Shown one piece after another: positions 33,570-45,430 of a stretch of 64,000 nt of DNA. Position 1 is the stretch's first letter. Each line of letters starts with the position of its first letter. A program made the position numbers and the translations under genes. The notes under the pieces are model-generated. The model worked only from the letters and a program-made list of their open reading frames with translations, searched no databases and was not told the origin of the DNA. This DNA is from Welwitschia mirabilis. Its lineage: Eukaryota > Gnetophyta > Gnetopsida > Welwitschiales. Location of the stretch: assembly GCA_051453625.1 (NCBI GenBank), contig JBOZIK010000001.1, positions 291,570,454-291,634,453 on the forward strand, in the 5' to 3' direction.

Positions 33570-35140
33570 AAAATGGATCATCCTTCAAATCTTATTGTCA
33601 GTGATTCCAACAAAGGAATAACAACTAAAATTGATAAGTATATTACCCGTAGTTTATTTTCTTTTCTTTCTAACCTATAATTAAATTATCTTTAGGAAGC
33701 AAAACATGATGGATCATGGCTACTAGCAATGCAAAGGGCTCTTAATTAATTTGAGATAAACAAATTATGAAATCTTATTTTAGATATCAAAGATAAGTAA
33801 AGTATAGAAACAAGGTTAGTGTTTAAGAACAAGATTAATAAACATCACAAGATTATTCAAAAGAAAGCTCATCTTATTACTTAAGGATATTACTAATAGG
33901 AAGGTATAGCTTGTTGTGAGACTTATATGCCTTTACCATATTAGAAGCTATATATATGCTATTGGCATTTTCTTAGCATCATAATATGAAGTTATTTCAA
34001 ATGAATGATAAGGCTACTTTTTTAAATGGTTATATTAATGAGAAAGTTCATGTTACTCAAGCTCCTAGTTTTGTTAATCCCACATTTTGTGATCATGTTT
34101 ATAAGCTTAAAAAGACTTTCTATGAGTTAGAAGAATCTCCCAAAGACTAGTTTGAAAGGTTAAATTTATTTTTTATTTCTAAGGATTTTTGTAAGGGCAA
34201 TGCTCAATGCTATTTTGATAGTCTAAACATATGTTGATGAAATTGTGTCTGGATCAACTAAAATTTCTCTTACTTATGAGTTTTCTAAGATGATGCAGAT
34301 TGAATTTGAAATGAGCATGGTAAGAGGGTTGAATTTCCTTCTAAGTATTCAAGTTACACAATTGAAGTAGGGGATCTTCATCAATCAATAAAGGCACTTG
34401 TTTGATATCCTAAACAAGTATAACATGCTTAATTCCAAAGAAATCAAGACACTTATATTCACAAACATCAAGATAAGCAAGAATGGATTTGGGAAGAAAG
34501 TTGACCAAAAATTATATAGAAGTATAATTAGTAGTTTTTGGTATTCAATTACTAGTAGATCTCATATTTCTCTTTGTGTAAGGTATTAATCTAGTCCTAG
34601 AGAATTTCATTTGATTTATGTTAAGCATATATTATGATATCTAAAAAGTGCTCAAACATTTTGAATTATGGTTTCCTTACAATACTACACTTGATTTAGT
34701 TGGGTTTAGTAATGCAAATTGAAAAAGTTGCATTGATGATTGTAAGAGTACTAGTGGAGTATGTTTTTACAGGGGCAACTATCTAGTATAATGGTCAAGT
34801 AGGAAACAAACTATAACATCCTTATCAATAGTAGAAGTAGAGTATATAGTTGCAGGTGCCTATTATGCTCAACTAATATGAATGAAGCAAATGGTAATGG
34901 ATCTTGGAGTTTATGTTGGTAATATGTAGATGTATTACAATTATATAAGTATAATAAAAATTACAAAGAATCCAACATGATGTTTTAAAACCAACCACAT
35001 AGATATTAAACATCACTTCATCAGAAATCAAGTCCCAGATAAGATTGTTGAATCACTAATGAGTAAATCATAGATATGCTGATAAAAGCACCAAGTGAGA
35101 ATTGATTCATGTATCTAAGAAGGAATCTAGGCATTAAGAC
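33570..35140 (+). pseudogene. Sirevirus RT and RNase H relic
   Basis: Scattered blocks match Copia RT: the DHPSNLIVSD start (33,572), YVDEIVSGST (about 34,232-34,260; the Y-V-D-D motif reads Y-V-D-E), KMMQIEFEMSMVRGLNFLL (34,290-34,345), and the LYRSIISSFWYSITSRSHIS stretch (about 34,515-34,575). RNase H pieces continue to the KHIDIK-like HRY.TSLHQK region near 35,000. The sequence is heavily frameshifted. Confidence 0.7.
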
Positions 35141-35639
35141 ATGTCCCCATCAGGTATGATCTCTATCCTTAGGTTCGATCTAATCCTCTACTGGAATTCA
35201 TCATAAGTACATTCAGTATGCTAAGCAAACTATTTTAGGACATCCCAATGTTTTGTGAGAATGTCTCCATTTTTTATCTTTGTCCTTTCACTCTTATTAT
35301 TCTTATTTTAAAAAAATAGCTAAGTTATCATCATGATGTCTTACTTATAAAATTTGAACATTAAATTATTTTCTTTAAAATAAAAAAAGACACTTGAATA
35401 AAAATCAAGGAATCCCACTCATAAATTTGTATATCCCATATTTAAAAAAGCAAAAAAAGACACTTGAATAAAAACTGGACATCTAGCCTTTAACATCTAG
35501 ATGTTCAATTTTTAATAAATCTTAGGTTAGCATGATCTTGAATGTCTGACTATTTTCTTGGATACAATTCTTCATACGTTTACCTTTTTCTTCCTATTGG
35601 ATCTTCATCTAAAATTACAAACCCTCATCTTCTCAGGTC

Positions 35640-36420
35640 ATCTACTTCATTTTGTCCTCCTCTCTTAAACTATTTGTCTCCTATCTTTCATCATGATGAG
35701 ACTAAAGCACCCAACCTTACTACTAAAAGAAAAGGAAAGGAATTAATATCCTCTTTAGAATCAAATTTATTCATTTCTAAAGATCATAGGAAGTTTTGGA
35801 TCTGATTCAAAAGATTTATTGCTCTAGAAACAAAGATAGATTATGAATATTCTAGACATGAAATGGAAATTTTTCATAAGTTTGAAGAGGTACATTAGAC
35901 TTATAGTATAAATCCACAAAAAAAAAATCTTCTGTTAAAATGGTACGATTGTNNNNNNNNNNATGTTTTTACTAGAATACTTTATTTAAGAATTTATGGA
36001 AATGATGTTGAGATTACTCAAGACCATATCTTTGATTAGCCTAGTTTTTTAGAAGGGAGTTCCTTCACTTCTATTTCTTCTTGTAGTTTATTATAAAATG
36101 AAATTCCAAAAGAAATACTTACTATGGAACTTTATGGAAAAGTATTTTATTGAAAATTAAACCTATCAACTAATCAGATCAAATCTCTTTATAGAGTAAT
36201 TTTTCAAGTGTGTACTTACAATTTGGTTCTAAGGTTAGGGAACAAAGATGAGGTTTCTCCTTCTTGTGCTTACATGATGTACTACCTAGAAAAGGGCACT
36301 CACATAAATCTCTATTAATATGTCCTATGCTACATTGATCAATTCTATGTGACTAATAATTTCAGCTTGCCATTTGGAGGTCTCTAAACTTCTTTGCTAA
36401 TTGACCAAGTGATTACAATA
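35640..36420 (+). pseudogene. Env-like domain of Sirevirus element
   Basis: After RNase H and before the PPT a further coding relic reads KRKGKELI near 35,727, then RKFWI.FKRF (35,790-35,820), then YGNDVEI (about 35,995-36,015). A segment near 36,210-36,400 has the spacing of the plant-transposon/env-like domain found in some Sirevirus and Athila elements: V.TYNLVLRLGNKDEVS, MMYYLEKGTHINL and LPFGGL..SLLID. I saw no clear signal peptide or membrane span. A 10-N gap (35,953-35,962) interrupts it. The family match is from pattern memory and is moderate. Confidence 0.55.
35953..35962. other. 10-N gap
   Basis: Ten undetermined bases lie inside the env-like relic. Confidence 0.95.
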
Positions 36421-36917
36421 GAAAAATATAATTTCAAAACCATTTTATTTTTCTTCCTTAAAAAATAAGAATATATTTTTAAATAAAGAACAATCTTTTC
36501 CTCTTCTAGTTCCACTTAAGTAAAGACAACTAGATTAAGCTTGTAGTTCTATAGTAGGTTCGAATTACTAAATATTTAAAACTTTGGCTAAAATAGAAAA
36601 GAAAGCTGAAAAACTTGTTTTTGGTCTAGCAGCTCCTAGTTTTGGTATAGAAAGCTGATAAACTTGTTTTTTGTCTAACAATGACAACTTCCTCTCCTTG
36701 ATAACTTTTGATGTCTTTCTCTCATCTTTTGCTTATTACTATTTCTCTCCACCTTTTTTACCTCATGTAATATATGTATACATGCGTATATGTAACTGAA
36801 TGAATTGGATGTATTCTTTTTATTAATATAAGACAAAGTGTTATTCTTTCTCCCATGATATGTTTTCTTATCTAAAATATAGTATTATCTTTAATTGTTC
36901 TTATTGTCTTTTAATGA

Positions 36918-37049
36918 TGAAAAGGAGAAGAATAAGTGTATTTTGAATAGGTGTATTTCGTAGCAAATTTTATTATGTAATTATATCTCATAATGAATTT
37001 TTTCATAGCATATACCAAAGTCTAGATTTTTCTTATTCTCTACTACTAA
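36918..37049 (+). repeat. Sirevirus PPT and truncated 3' LTR start
   Basis: AATGATGAAAAGGAGAAGAATAA resembles the Sirevirus PPT context. The LTR would start TGTATTTTG at 36,937 and is broken off at 37,050 by the gypsy LTR. Confidence 0.55.
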
Positions 37050-37571
37050 TGTGACATTCCAATTTTAATTTTATAAACATAAGGCCAAAATGATAGAATT
37101 GCAAAATGGAAACATCTTTAAAATCCATCATAAACAATGAAATTGTCTATTAAATAAGTGAAAAGAATGATGAACATCATTGAAAGGAATAAACTTAGCT
37201 TTATTAATCAAACTTCACTCATACACAACTTATATGACATCAAATGCAAGGTCTTAGTAGAGTGGCCCAGCTAGATCATGTTACCTTTAAGGTCTAGTTT
37301 GTGGAACTACTATGAGGTCAAGCCAACTTGTCAAGGTCTCAGCATACTTGTGTAACTCCCATGCCTATCTTATAATTTTCCAAGGATGTCATCTAACATT
37401 GACAAAATGACATGACTAGTTAAAGTGACCCATCTGCAAGCATCATGTCACTTAAATGGTTATTACATTTTTAATTAATTTTAAACTATTTATTTGAAAA
37501 TTTAACCAAATTCATATTAACAAATAGTTTTTATGGTTCTTTGCTTTAATAGTTTTTGAGATGATGATAAA
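37050..37571 (-). repeat. 3' LTR of the gypsy element
   Basis: It is bounded at the left by TGTGACATTCC and at the right by the PPT (37,572-37,588). Length is about 520 bp. The inner end no longer shows the expected terminal CA on the plus strand. Confidence 0.6.
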
Positions 37572-37588
37572 CTTTCCCCCTTAAGACC
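37572..37588 (-). other. Polypurine tract of the gypsy element
   Basis: Minus-strand GGTCTTAAGGGGGAAAGT, preceded by a GAGGATGAACAATG-like stretch, is the characteristic context upstream of a plant gypsy 3' LTR. Confidence 0.7.
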
Positions 37589-38099
37589 ATTGTTCATCCT
37601 CAAACTATTACTCTTCCATTGAGACTTCTAGTACTTGATCCCATTTTGTCTCAAAATCCTCATCTTCATCATGCCCTACCTAAGTAGTTAAATGAATCAA
37701 TAATAAAAATATCATACTTCATTTTATCATCATTTTTAGACATTTTTAGATAATTTTATTTTACAAATCCTTCATTCTTCTAACTCTATTAATCATAATG
37801 AGAACATTCAATTAGCACTTATTTGATGATTTTACCCATTAACGTCTTTCATTTACATTTCTTAACCTTAATTAGTTTTATGGTAAAGGTAATATTAGAT
37901 ATTATTATAAGACTTTTATAATCAACAATATAATTATCATACTTTCCTTAGTAATGGATCTTAAGAAGGTTAACATAAAAAACTGGATGGATATGTGATT
38001 GCTTTTTTCGAAGATCAAGTTTATATGCCAAATTACCAATTCTTTGAATAGTAGAAAATGGTCCACAAAAGTTTACCATACCACATAGATTTCAATAAC

Positions 38100-38980
38100 A
38101 CTCTTTTAGGATTCACTCTGAGTAGTACTTGATCAACAACCTAAAAAATGTGATAGGAATGTTTATTATCAAAATATTGTTTGGATTGATCTTGATCTTC
38201 TTGCAATTGCTTTAAACCTTCTTTATTGTTTCTTCCATCTTCCAAAATTTCTCTTGTTGTCCTTTTTTCCTTTTCCTTAATTCAAACCAGGTAATATGTA
38301 TTGAGAAATTTCATTCATACATTACTTTAAATTAAGAAGTTTAATGGAATCTTAGTAGCCTTGCTTGTATGCAAATTTTGTCAAGTGAAAGCGCTCTTCC
38401 CATCTATCAAGTTTACCTATCATATGGCTTCTTAAAATATCTTTTAAAATGTCATGAACTCACTTAGTCTACTCATCTATTTCAGGATGAAAAGTTATAC
38501 TGAAAAATGCTTGGGTTCTTAACTATTTAAACCACTCTTCCCAAAAATTTAATTTTGGAAGTACCATGCAATCAAAATACTTCCCTTACAAATTGTTTCA
38601 TGATTTCTTCCACTATGGCTCTAATCTTGGTTAGAATGAAGTCACCAATTTTTATTACTTTATTAACACATACAAAAATAGGAACATGAATTTCAATATT
38701 TTTTGATAAACCTATGATAAAATCCATTGTAATCTCTTTCCACATCCATGATGCTATTTATAAATACTTAAGAAATCTAGTCATCTTCTAGTGTTTTAAC
38801 TTGATCTTTTGACAAAATAGGATAATCTTTGACAAAATATTAGTTTGAGTCTTTATTCCCGATCAATAGTACTACTTTCTTAAAGTGATGTATGTCTTTT
38901 TAAATACAGTGCGACCTCCATAAGAAACTTCATGAGCTCCCTTGAGAATTTGATGATGCTATCTTCTTACAGGGATACAG
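38100..38980 (-). pseudogene. Ty3/gypsy integrase relic
   Basis: Minus-strand blocks: a KGAHEVSYGG segment near 38,945, the DFIIGLSKNIEIHVPIFVCVNK stretch near 38,720-38,655, a LHGTSKI.F segment near 38,570, and SITFHPEIDEQTK.VHDILKDILRSHM near 38,500-38,415. They are in the order of the D,D(35)E core and are broken by stops. The end of the domain runs toward 38,100. Confidence 0.7.
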
Positions 38981-39079
38981 ACTCTACCATTTCTCATTAG
39001 TACACCATTATAGGTCATGTAATAAGGGAAGGATTCTTCTCCTTTCATTAACTTCTTCTATGTTTCACCGACTAACTTA

Positions 39080-40420
39080 TATTGAGGCACATGTTCGTTG
39101 ATTTTCTTCGCCATTTTTGAGTTTATAGCATAAAGAATTATGCATCACATGCAGCTAAGATCATCTTCCACATTATTCTATTTTCCAAGAGTGTACTTAA
39201 TATCAAAGTCATATTTACTCAATAACTCAATCCACTATTATTGTGTCATGTTTAAGAGAGGTTATTTCTGTAAAAACTTCAAACTTTTATGGTTAGTTTT
39301 CAATTGGAATTTTCCTTCCAAGAGATAGTGCTTCCACTATTTTAAGCATGAATGATGACCAATAATTCCAAATCATGAACTACATAATTGCACTTATGCT
39401 TGTTGTGTTTTCTAGATTTATAAGTAATGAATCATCTGTCTTACATTACACCTTCTTCTATTCCTTCTCCACAAGCATTTATCACTGTACAAAATGCTTT
39501 GTCCATTTTTAGAATCCTTAAAATTAGAACCAGATTAATAAGGATTTGATCCTCAAAAATTCCTCTTTACATCTATCATCAAAATGGAATGCAACTTTAT
39601 CTTTTAATAGATCTGTCATCGAGCTTGAAATTTGGGAGGCACTTTCAGAAAAATTGTTAGCATCCTGTTAATCCTAAGAAAATATTTACTTCTATGGGAG
39701 TCCTTAGACCCAATCAATCTCTTACTACTTTAACTTTACTTGAATTAGTCTTAATTCCTTCCTCAGATATTACATGCCCTAAATAATGGATGGATTTTTT
39801 GAAGAATTCACATTTTTCTCAGTTTGGCTATTAATACATGTTTCTTGAGTAGCTACAACACTAGTTTTAAATGTTAAACATTTTTTTTCCTACTCTTTGA
39901 ATACCATCCATAAAAACAATAATAAACTAATCAAAATAAAAATGAAACATGTTATTCATTAAAATCATAAATGTAGTAAGAGGATTGATAAGATCAAAAG
40001 GCATAATAGTAAATTTAAAATAACCATATTTGGTTTTAAAAGCTATATTTGGAATATCTTCTTCCTTTATTTGAATTTTGATGATAATTAAACTTCAAGT
40101 CTATTTTGATAAAATATTATGCTTCCTCCAACTAATTAAAAGGGTCATCAATTTTAGGCAATAGATATTATTTTTTATTGTAACCTTATACAACTATTGA
40201 TAATTAATGAAAGTTTAAGTAATTCATCTTTCTTCTTAACAAATAACACTAGGTCTTTCCGTGATGATATGCTAGATCTATTTTTCTCTTCATTCACCAA
40301 CTACTCTATTTAAACCTTAAACCCTTTCAGTTCAGTGATGAAAGATTTGTAAGGTGCTTAAGAGATGGACTATGATCTACATATGAGACAAGTGGCAAGT
40401 TCAAACTTTCTTTTTAGCTA
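39080..40420 (-). pseudogene. Ty3/gypsy RT and RNase H relic
   Basis: The minus strand shows an RT palm fragment KYGYFEFTIMPFDLINPLTTFMILMNNMFHFYFD (about 40,030-39,925; key elements F-x-MPF and the NMFH segment). FIIVFMDGI follows near 39,920-39,895, where the Y/F-V/L-D-D motif reads F-M-D-G. RNase H follows with ...GKFQLKTNHKSLKF (about 39,320-39,280) and ELLSKYDFDIKYTLGK (about 39,225-39,180). The loss of an RT catalytic Asp and many stops show it is dead. Confidence 0.75.
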
Positions 40421-40599
40421 TAAATCAAATTCATCTTTAAATACTTTACAAAATTTAGGTAACTCACTGGATAATTGTATCTCCTCATCTTTTGTCATCA
40501 TGACATAAGATTCCTTTTACCTTCACCTTTGAAGATTCATCCTTTAGAAAAAGTATGAATAAAAAGAATCCCTTCTTAGAAAGAAGCCTTAACATCGTA

Positions 40600-41060
40600 A
40601 TTTCTTAAAGATGACATTCCCAAAATTCCATCATATTTGTCAATATCAAAAACATAAAATTTATCAAAAAATGATAAATCACTAATCTTAAATGTTAGAT
40701 TTGCATAATTACTAGATTGTGTTATGATTTTAATCCTGTAACTTCACTCTATAGGTTGGTTCTTTGATGATATTTTCTTTAAATTTATTAGTAATTTTAG
40801 AGGAAATAAAATTATCACTAACACCACTTTCTATGAGAAACAAAGTAGGTTTATTTTCTAATAATCATCTAAGTTTAATAGTAAAAAAATTAATTTTGTA
40901 CAAACTTATTTAGACAATGGTAAATAACTCTTTCTTGCCTATTGTTGTCCTTGTGAGGAAGCAAGTTGAGCTTGATTTATCACCTCCTTCTCTTTGGGAT
41001 AATTCTTGATGATGTACCCCTTCTTCTTGCAATGGTAACATATCAATGTTGTATGATTCT
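40600..41060 (-). pseudogene. Ty3/gypsy zinc knuckle and protease relic
   Basis: CYHCKKKGYIIKNYP (about 41,045-41,000) is a knuckle in which the H and last C are altered. It is followed by a protease start with LFLIESGVSDNFIS (about 40,850-40,800), where the active-site D-S-G reads E-S-G. The same two blocks recur in the right-hand duplicate near 51,860 and 51,650. Confidence 0.7.
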
Positions 41061-41099
41061 ATGTGGTGGACTAGTTTAAAGTCTAAGGCTAATGTTGTG

Positions 41100-42175
41100 T
41101 TTGCTAATAAAGTGGTGAACTTAGTTGCTATGTGATTATAGTTACTATACACGTAGTAATAGGTGCTTTCTATTGTAACTTTATGTAAGACTTGCTTTTT
41201 CTAAGCTTCTTGTGGAGACTTTGGTTCCAATGGGTATACTAGATTTTATAATCTCAATGGAAGAGTAACAATGAAATTATTAGTAAATTCCTCATGATCC
41301 TGTTGTAATTATAACCTTACTAATTTATAAAATTATTTTTAATGTTTATTAAATCTCTTTGTTTAAAGTCACAATCATTTGAACCACATTCTTTTATTCT
41401 TAGCAAAATAACCAAGAATAATTACTTTCTAAAATTCTTCTATAAAATAAAGCTAATCATTCCTTATTGCACTGAGATAATTTCATCGTGTTGTTGCATT
41501 TTCTAGTGAGAACATCATTTCATATTCATTATGTAATTCATTATTAACATTATTCAACCAAAAATAATCCTTAATAAACTATAGCTATTTTAGTACTTCC
41601 TCACAAGATCTTAGAGTGCTTGTGTACATATGAATTTTCACCTTTTTCACACTTTCCTACATCTCCCTTTCTTCGATTATGTGGTTTTTAGTTTTGTGAG
41701 GCAAGCTATGTACTCGATCTTCACACTCTTGTACCTAAATTTTAATATATTTTATAGTTTGTGGTTTTAAGGACTATGATGGATATCTTTCTATGTTGTA
41801 GATTAGTTCATTTTAAGCTTGAAGAGAGAGTTGTACTTGAGATTGGATATCTCTCATGAGTTGTTTCCTTGATCAACATTCAAGTGCTTGCAATATGAAT
41901 TCATGTTTATTATTTGCTACTTTTTGGAAACCCTTGACATTCACATAATTGGCTTGAGACAACTTGTAAACTTTGTCAAGTTATTTTTCAAGAGCATTAA
42001 GATGATTGTGCATAGGATCTTCCATTATGAACTAATGTATGCATTGTTAAGGGGTCATCTAGTCCTTGTCACTACTTTCATCCTTCCTTTTTGTAGCTTA
42101 AAACTTGGTTATCTTAATAGTTACAAGCTAAAATTGCTAAAGATACTTTCATACTTAACTAATTGATAAGATCAT
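41100..42175 (-). pseudogene. Ty3/gypsy gag relic, copy G1
   Basis: Minus-strand coding-like sequence lies upstream of the zinc knuckle, in the gag position. The middle portion around 41,550-41,290 has the spacing of the gag helical core (W/F, then a Q-rich and FI.LL-type end) but is too broken for firm alignment. The same block recurs at 43,085-44,030 (G2) and 52,067-53,020 (G3). Plus-strand ORFs at 41,888-42,166 and 43,725-43,961 are related only because the blocks are copies. Confidence 0.5.
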
Positions 42176-42249
42176 ATATTTAGTTAATAAGAAAAAGATT
42201 TAAATTTAATACTTAATTACTTAATTATGCTAAAATACTCATTATGGAG

Positions 42250-43084
42250 CTTTATATATTTCTATGGTATTCATTGAGGCTCCAAGTTAGTAATGTGGCA
42301 TCATACAATGTTGTGGTATTTGATGATGGTCTAACTTAGTAGTGTAATGGCCTATACAATTCCGAACTAATGATGTTAGTAACATGATCTTCTATACAAT
42401 TCTATGAGATTCAATAATGTTTCAACTTAGTAGTGTGATGTTCTATATTGTTCTAAATTGATGATGTCAGTAGTTTTATGCCCTATATAATTTATGAGTT
42501 CTTTGATGGTCCAACTTAGTAGTGCGGCACCATATACAATTATGGAGTGATGATGTTAGTAGTGTGATATGATATGTAGTTATGTGGGATTCCATGAACA
42601 TTAACTCAATAGTATAATGCCCTCTACAATTATGGAGTAATGATATTAATAATATGATGACCTATATAGTTCTGTGAGGTTTGATAAGGGTTCAACACAG
42701 TAGTAGGGCATCCTATATAATTATGAACTAATGATGTTAGTACTATGACATCTTATATAGTTTTGCAAGGTTTCATGAGAATTAAGCTTAATAGTATAGT
42801 ATCATATACATTTCAAAACTAATGATGTCATGACTCTAGAATTATATATAGTTTTGTGGGATTAAATGATGAACTAAGTTAGTAGTATGATATACTATAC
42901 AATTTTAAACTACTAATGTGAGTACTATAGTGCCTTATATAGTTTCGTGATCTCTCATTAGTATCTAACTCAGTAGTGTTAATATCCTATGTAGTTATCT
43001 TAGATTCCATAATGGTTCAAATCAAAAGTGTGATCATGTATACAATTATGGACTGATGATGTTAGTATTATAGAATCCTATATA
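42250..43084. repeat. ~90-bp tandem repeat array A1
   Basis: About nine units, each with CTAATGATGTTAGTAGTGTGATG.CCTATATA and a second part TGTGGGATTC.ATGATGGTCCAACT.AGTAGT. Landmark GATGATGTTA-like cores fall at about 42,368, 42,459, 42,547, 42,638, 42,727, 42,818 and 42,908, giving a period of 89-91. Units are diverged (10-30% by eye). The array lies directly upstream of gag on the minus strand. Confidence 0.85.
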
Positions 43085-44030
43085 GCATTTTGGACATACT
43101 AAATTTCATAATATTATTGGAAGAGCATCAATGAAATTTTTACTATCTCCTTATGATCTTATTGTAATTAGAACCTTACTAATTTATAAAATTTTTTCCA
43201 ATGTTTATCATAACTCTTTCTTCTAAGTCATAGGCATTTGAACTGCATTCTTTTATTCTTATTAAAATAATTAAGAATAATTACTTTTTAAAATTCCTCT
43301 ATAAAATAAACCTAATCATTCCTTGTGGTACTGAGATGATTCCATCATGTTGTTACATCTTCTACTGAGAACATCATTTCATATTAGTTATGTAATCCAT
43401 TGCTAACATTCATCAATCAAAAATAATTCTTAATGAACTATAGTTTTAGTACTTCTTTACAAGATCTGAGAGTGCCTCTGTACATATGAATTTTTACCTT
43501 TTTCACACTTTCTTTTATCTCCCTTTCTTCCATTATGTGTTGTTTAGTTTTATGAGGCAAGTTATGTATTCAATCTTCACATTCTTGTACCTAACTTTTA
43601 ACATATTTTAGAGTTTGTGGTTCTAAGGATTATGATGACTATCTTTTTATGCTATAGATTAGCTAATTTTGAGTTTAAAGAGAGAGTTATACTTAAGATT
43701 GGAGATCTCTTATGAGTAACTTTCATGTTCGACATAGTCATGTTTGTCATTTACTACTTTTTGCAAACCCTTAACATTCGTATAATTGGCTTGAGACCAC
43801 TAGTAAACTTTGTCAATTTATTTTTGAAGATCATTAATATGATTGCTCATAGGATCTTCCATTATGTAATAATGTATGCATTATCAAGGAGCTATTTAGT
43901 CCTCATCACTAATTCCAACCTATCTTCTTATAGCTTAAAGCTTGGTTATTTTAATAATTAAAAACTAAAATTATTAAAGATACTTTCATACTTAACTAAT
44001 TGATAAGATCATATGTTTAGTTAATAAGAA
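43085..44030 (-). pseudogene. Ty3/gypsy gag relic, copy G2
   Basis: This repeats G1 from about 41,236 to 42,175 (shared block CAAAATAATTAAGAATAATTAC-like near 41,410 and 43,265). It joins array A1 abruptly at 43,085, so gag plus array was copied in tandem with a period of about 1,850 bases. Confidence 0.8.
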
Positions 44031-44084
44031 AAAGGTCTAAATTTGATAAATAATGACTTACTTATGATAAAATATTCATTATGG

Positions 44085-45190
44085 AGCTTTATGAATTTCT
44101 ATGGGAGTCTTGAAGCTCTAAGTCAATAATGTGATACTTCTACAATTTTGTGGGGGTTTGATGATGGTCCAACTTAGCAGTGTGGTGGCCTATACAGTTT
44201 CAGACTAATGATGTCAGTAGCGTGATGTCCTATAAAATTCTATTGGATCCAACAATGTTTCAAATTAGTAGTGTGATGCTCTATAATATTCTATACTAAT
44301 GATGTTAGTAGTTTAATTCCCTATATAGGTTTATGAAGTTCCATGGTGATCCAAATTAGTAGTTTGACACTCTATACAATTATGAAGTGATGATATTAGT
44401 AGTGTGATATGCTAGTTAGTTATGTGGGATTTCATGAATGTTAGTATAATTTCTTATATAAGTATGAACTAATGATGTTAATAGTGTGATGTCCTACATA
44501 GGTATATAAGGTTTCACAATGATCTGACACAATAGTGTGGCATCCTATATAATTATGGACTAATGATGTTAGTACTACAATATCTTATATAGTTTTATAG
44601 GGTTTAATGAGTGTTAAACTCAATAGTATAGTATCATATACATTTCTAAACTAATGATGTCATTAGTGTAGCATCCTATATAGTTTTTAGGGATTTAATG
44701 ATCATCCAACTTCATATTATGGTGCTCTATACAATCTTAGACTACTAATGTGAGTACTATAGTGCCTTACCTAATTCTATGAGCCCTCATGAGTATCTAG
44801 CTTAGTAGTGTAACACCCTATGTAGCTATTTGATGTTTCATAATCGTTCAAATCAAAAGTGTAATAGCTTATAAAATGATGGACTAATTATGTTAATAAT
44901 ATAGCATCCTGTATAGTTTTGTGGGGTTTCATAATGGTTTGACTTAATAGCATGGTGTCTTATATAATTATACAATGATGATGTTAGCACTATGCTATCT
45001 TATACAACTATGTGAAATCCTATGAGTGTCTAACTCAATATTGTAGCTATCTATACATTTTTAAATTGATGATATTAGTAATGAAATGCCCTATACAATT
45101 TTGTGGGTTCTGATAAGGGTCTACCTCACAAGGAACCATATACATTTATTGACTAATGTTGCTAGTTTTGCATCATTATGACATGCTATA
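44085..45190. repeat. ~90-bp tandem repeat array A2
   Basis: About twelve units of the same ~90-bp family as A1. It ends in ACTAGTACTTAATATTTTACTATT, the Copia insertion site. The array is longer than A1 and A3. Confidence 0.85.
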
Positions 45191-45220
45191 ACATCAACTA
45201 GTACTTAATATTTTACTATT

Positions 45221-45416
45221 TACTAAGGCTTTTATAAACATTGTGGTCATACGCTAAGAGAGATGTCAAAATCCTGGCGAAACCATAACAGTGTGCTTAT
45301 CTTTATAAGTAAGCTCTTCAATGTAATAAGAACAAAGAATTATTTTTATAGAAATAAAATTTGATTTTGAAAAAATCTTGCTCTTTCTCTTTCTCTTGCT
45401 CTTTTGTTTCCCAACG
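45221..45416 (+). repeat. 5' LTR of inner Copia, left copy (E1)
   Basis: It starts TACTAAGG (TG mutated to TA; the other copies have TGCTAAG) after CTATT, contains a TATA-like CTTTATAAG near 45,300, and ends TTTCCCAACG. Length is 196 bp. The matching LTRs are 53,842-53,969 and 59,825-60,014. Confidence 0.75.
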
Positions 45417-45418
45417 AG

Positions 45419-45430
45419 TGATATCAGAGC
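45419..45430 (+). other. PBS of Copia E1
   Basis: TGATATCAGAGC is one base from TGGTATCAGAGC and follows the LTR end by two bases. The right copy (53,972-53,983) is exact. Confidence 0.85.

Larger units (their letters stand above)
30101..36936 (+). mobile_element. Sirevirus-like Copia element with env-like domain
   Basis: The plus-strand order is LTR end with the TTCACCTCTTCTCTAGGGTG motif (about 30,340), PBS (30,377-30,388), gag with two zinc-knuckle regions, protease, integrase, RT, RNase H, an env-like domain and a PPT (about 36,920-36,935). The LTR-end motif, gag type and extra 3' domain match the Sirevirus (Maximus/SIRE) lineage of plant Copia. Stops and frameshifts occur throughout, so it is inactive. 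Its 3' LTR starts at about 36,937 and is cut at 37,050 by a gypsy LTR. The left limit given is only where LTR-like sequence becomes recognisable. Confidence 0.75.

Noticed and set aside
42250-45190. CRISPR-like or host satellite locus
   Set aside because: Repeat units are contiguous and diverged without unique spacers, and the context is a retroelement leader in plant-type DNA.
42250-45416. Arrays as the U3 of the inner Copia LTR
   Set aside because: The Copia 3' LTR (59,825) starts at TGCTAAG directly after a PPT and has no array, and CTATT flanks both ends. The array is therefore outside the Copia element.
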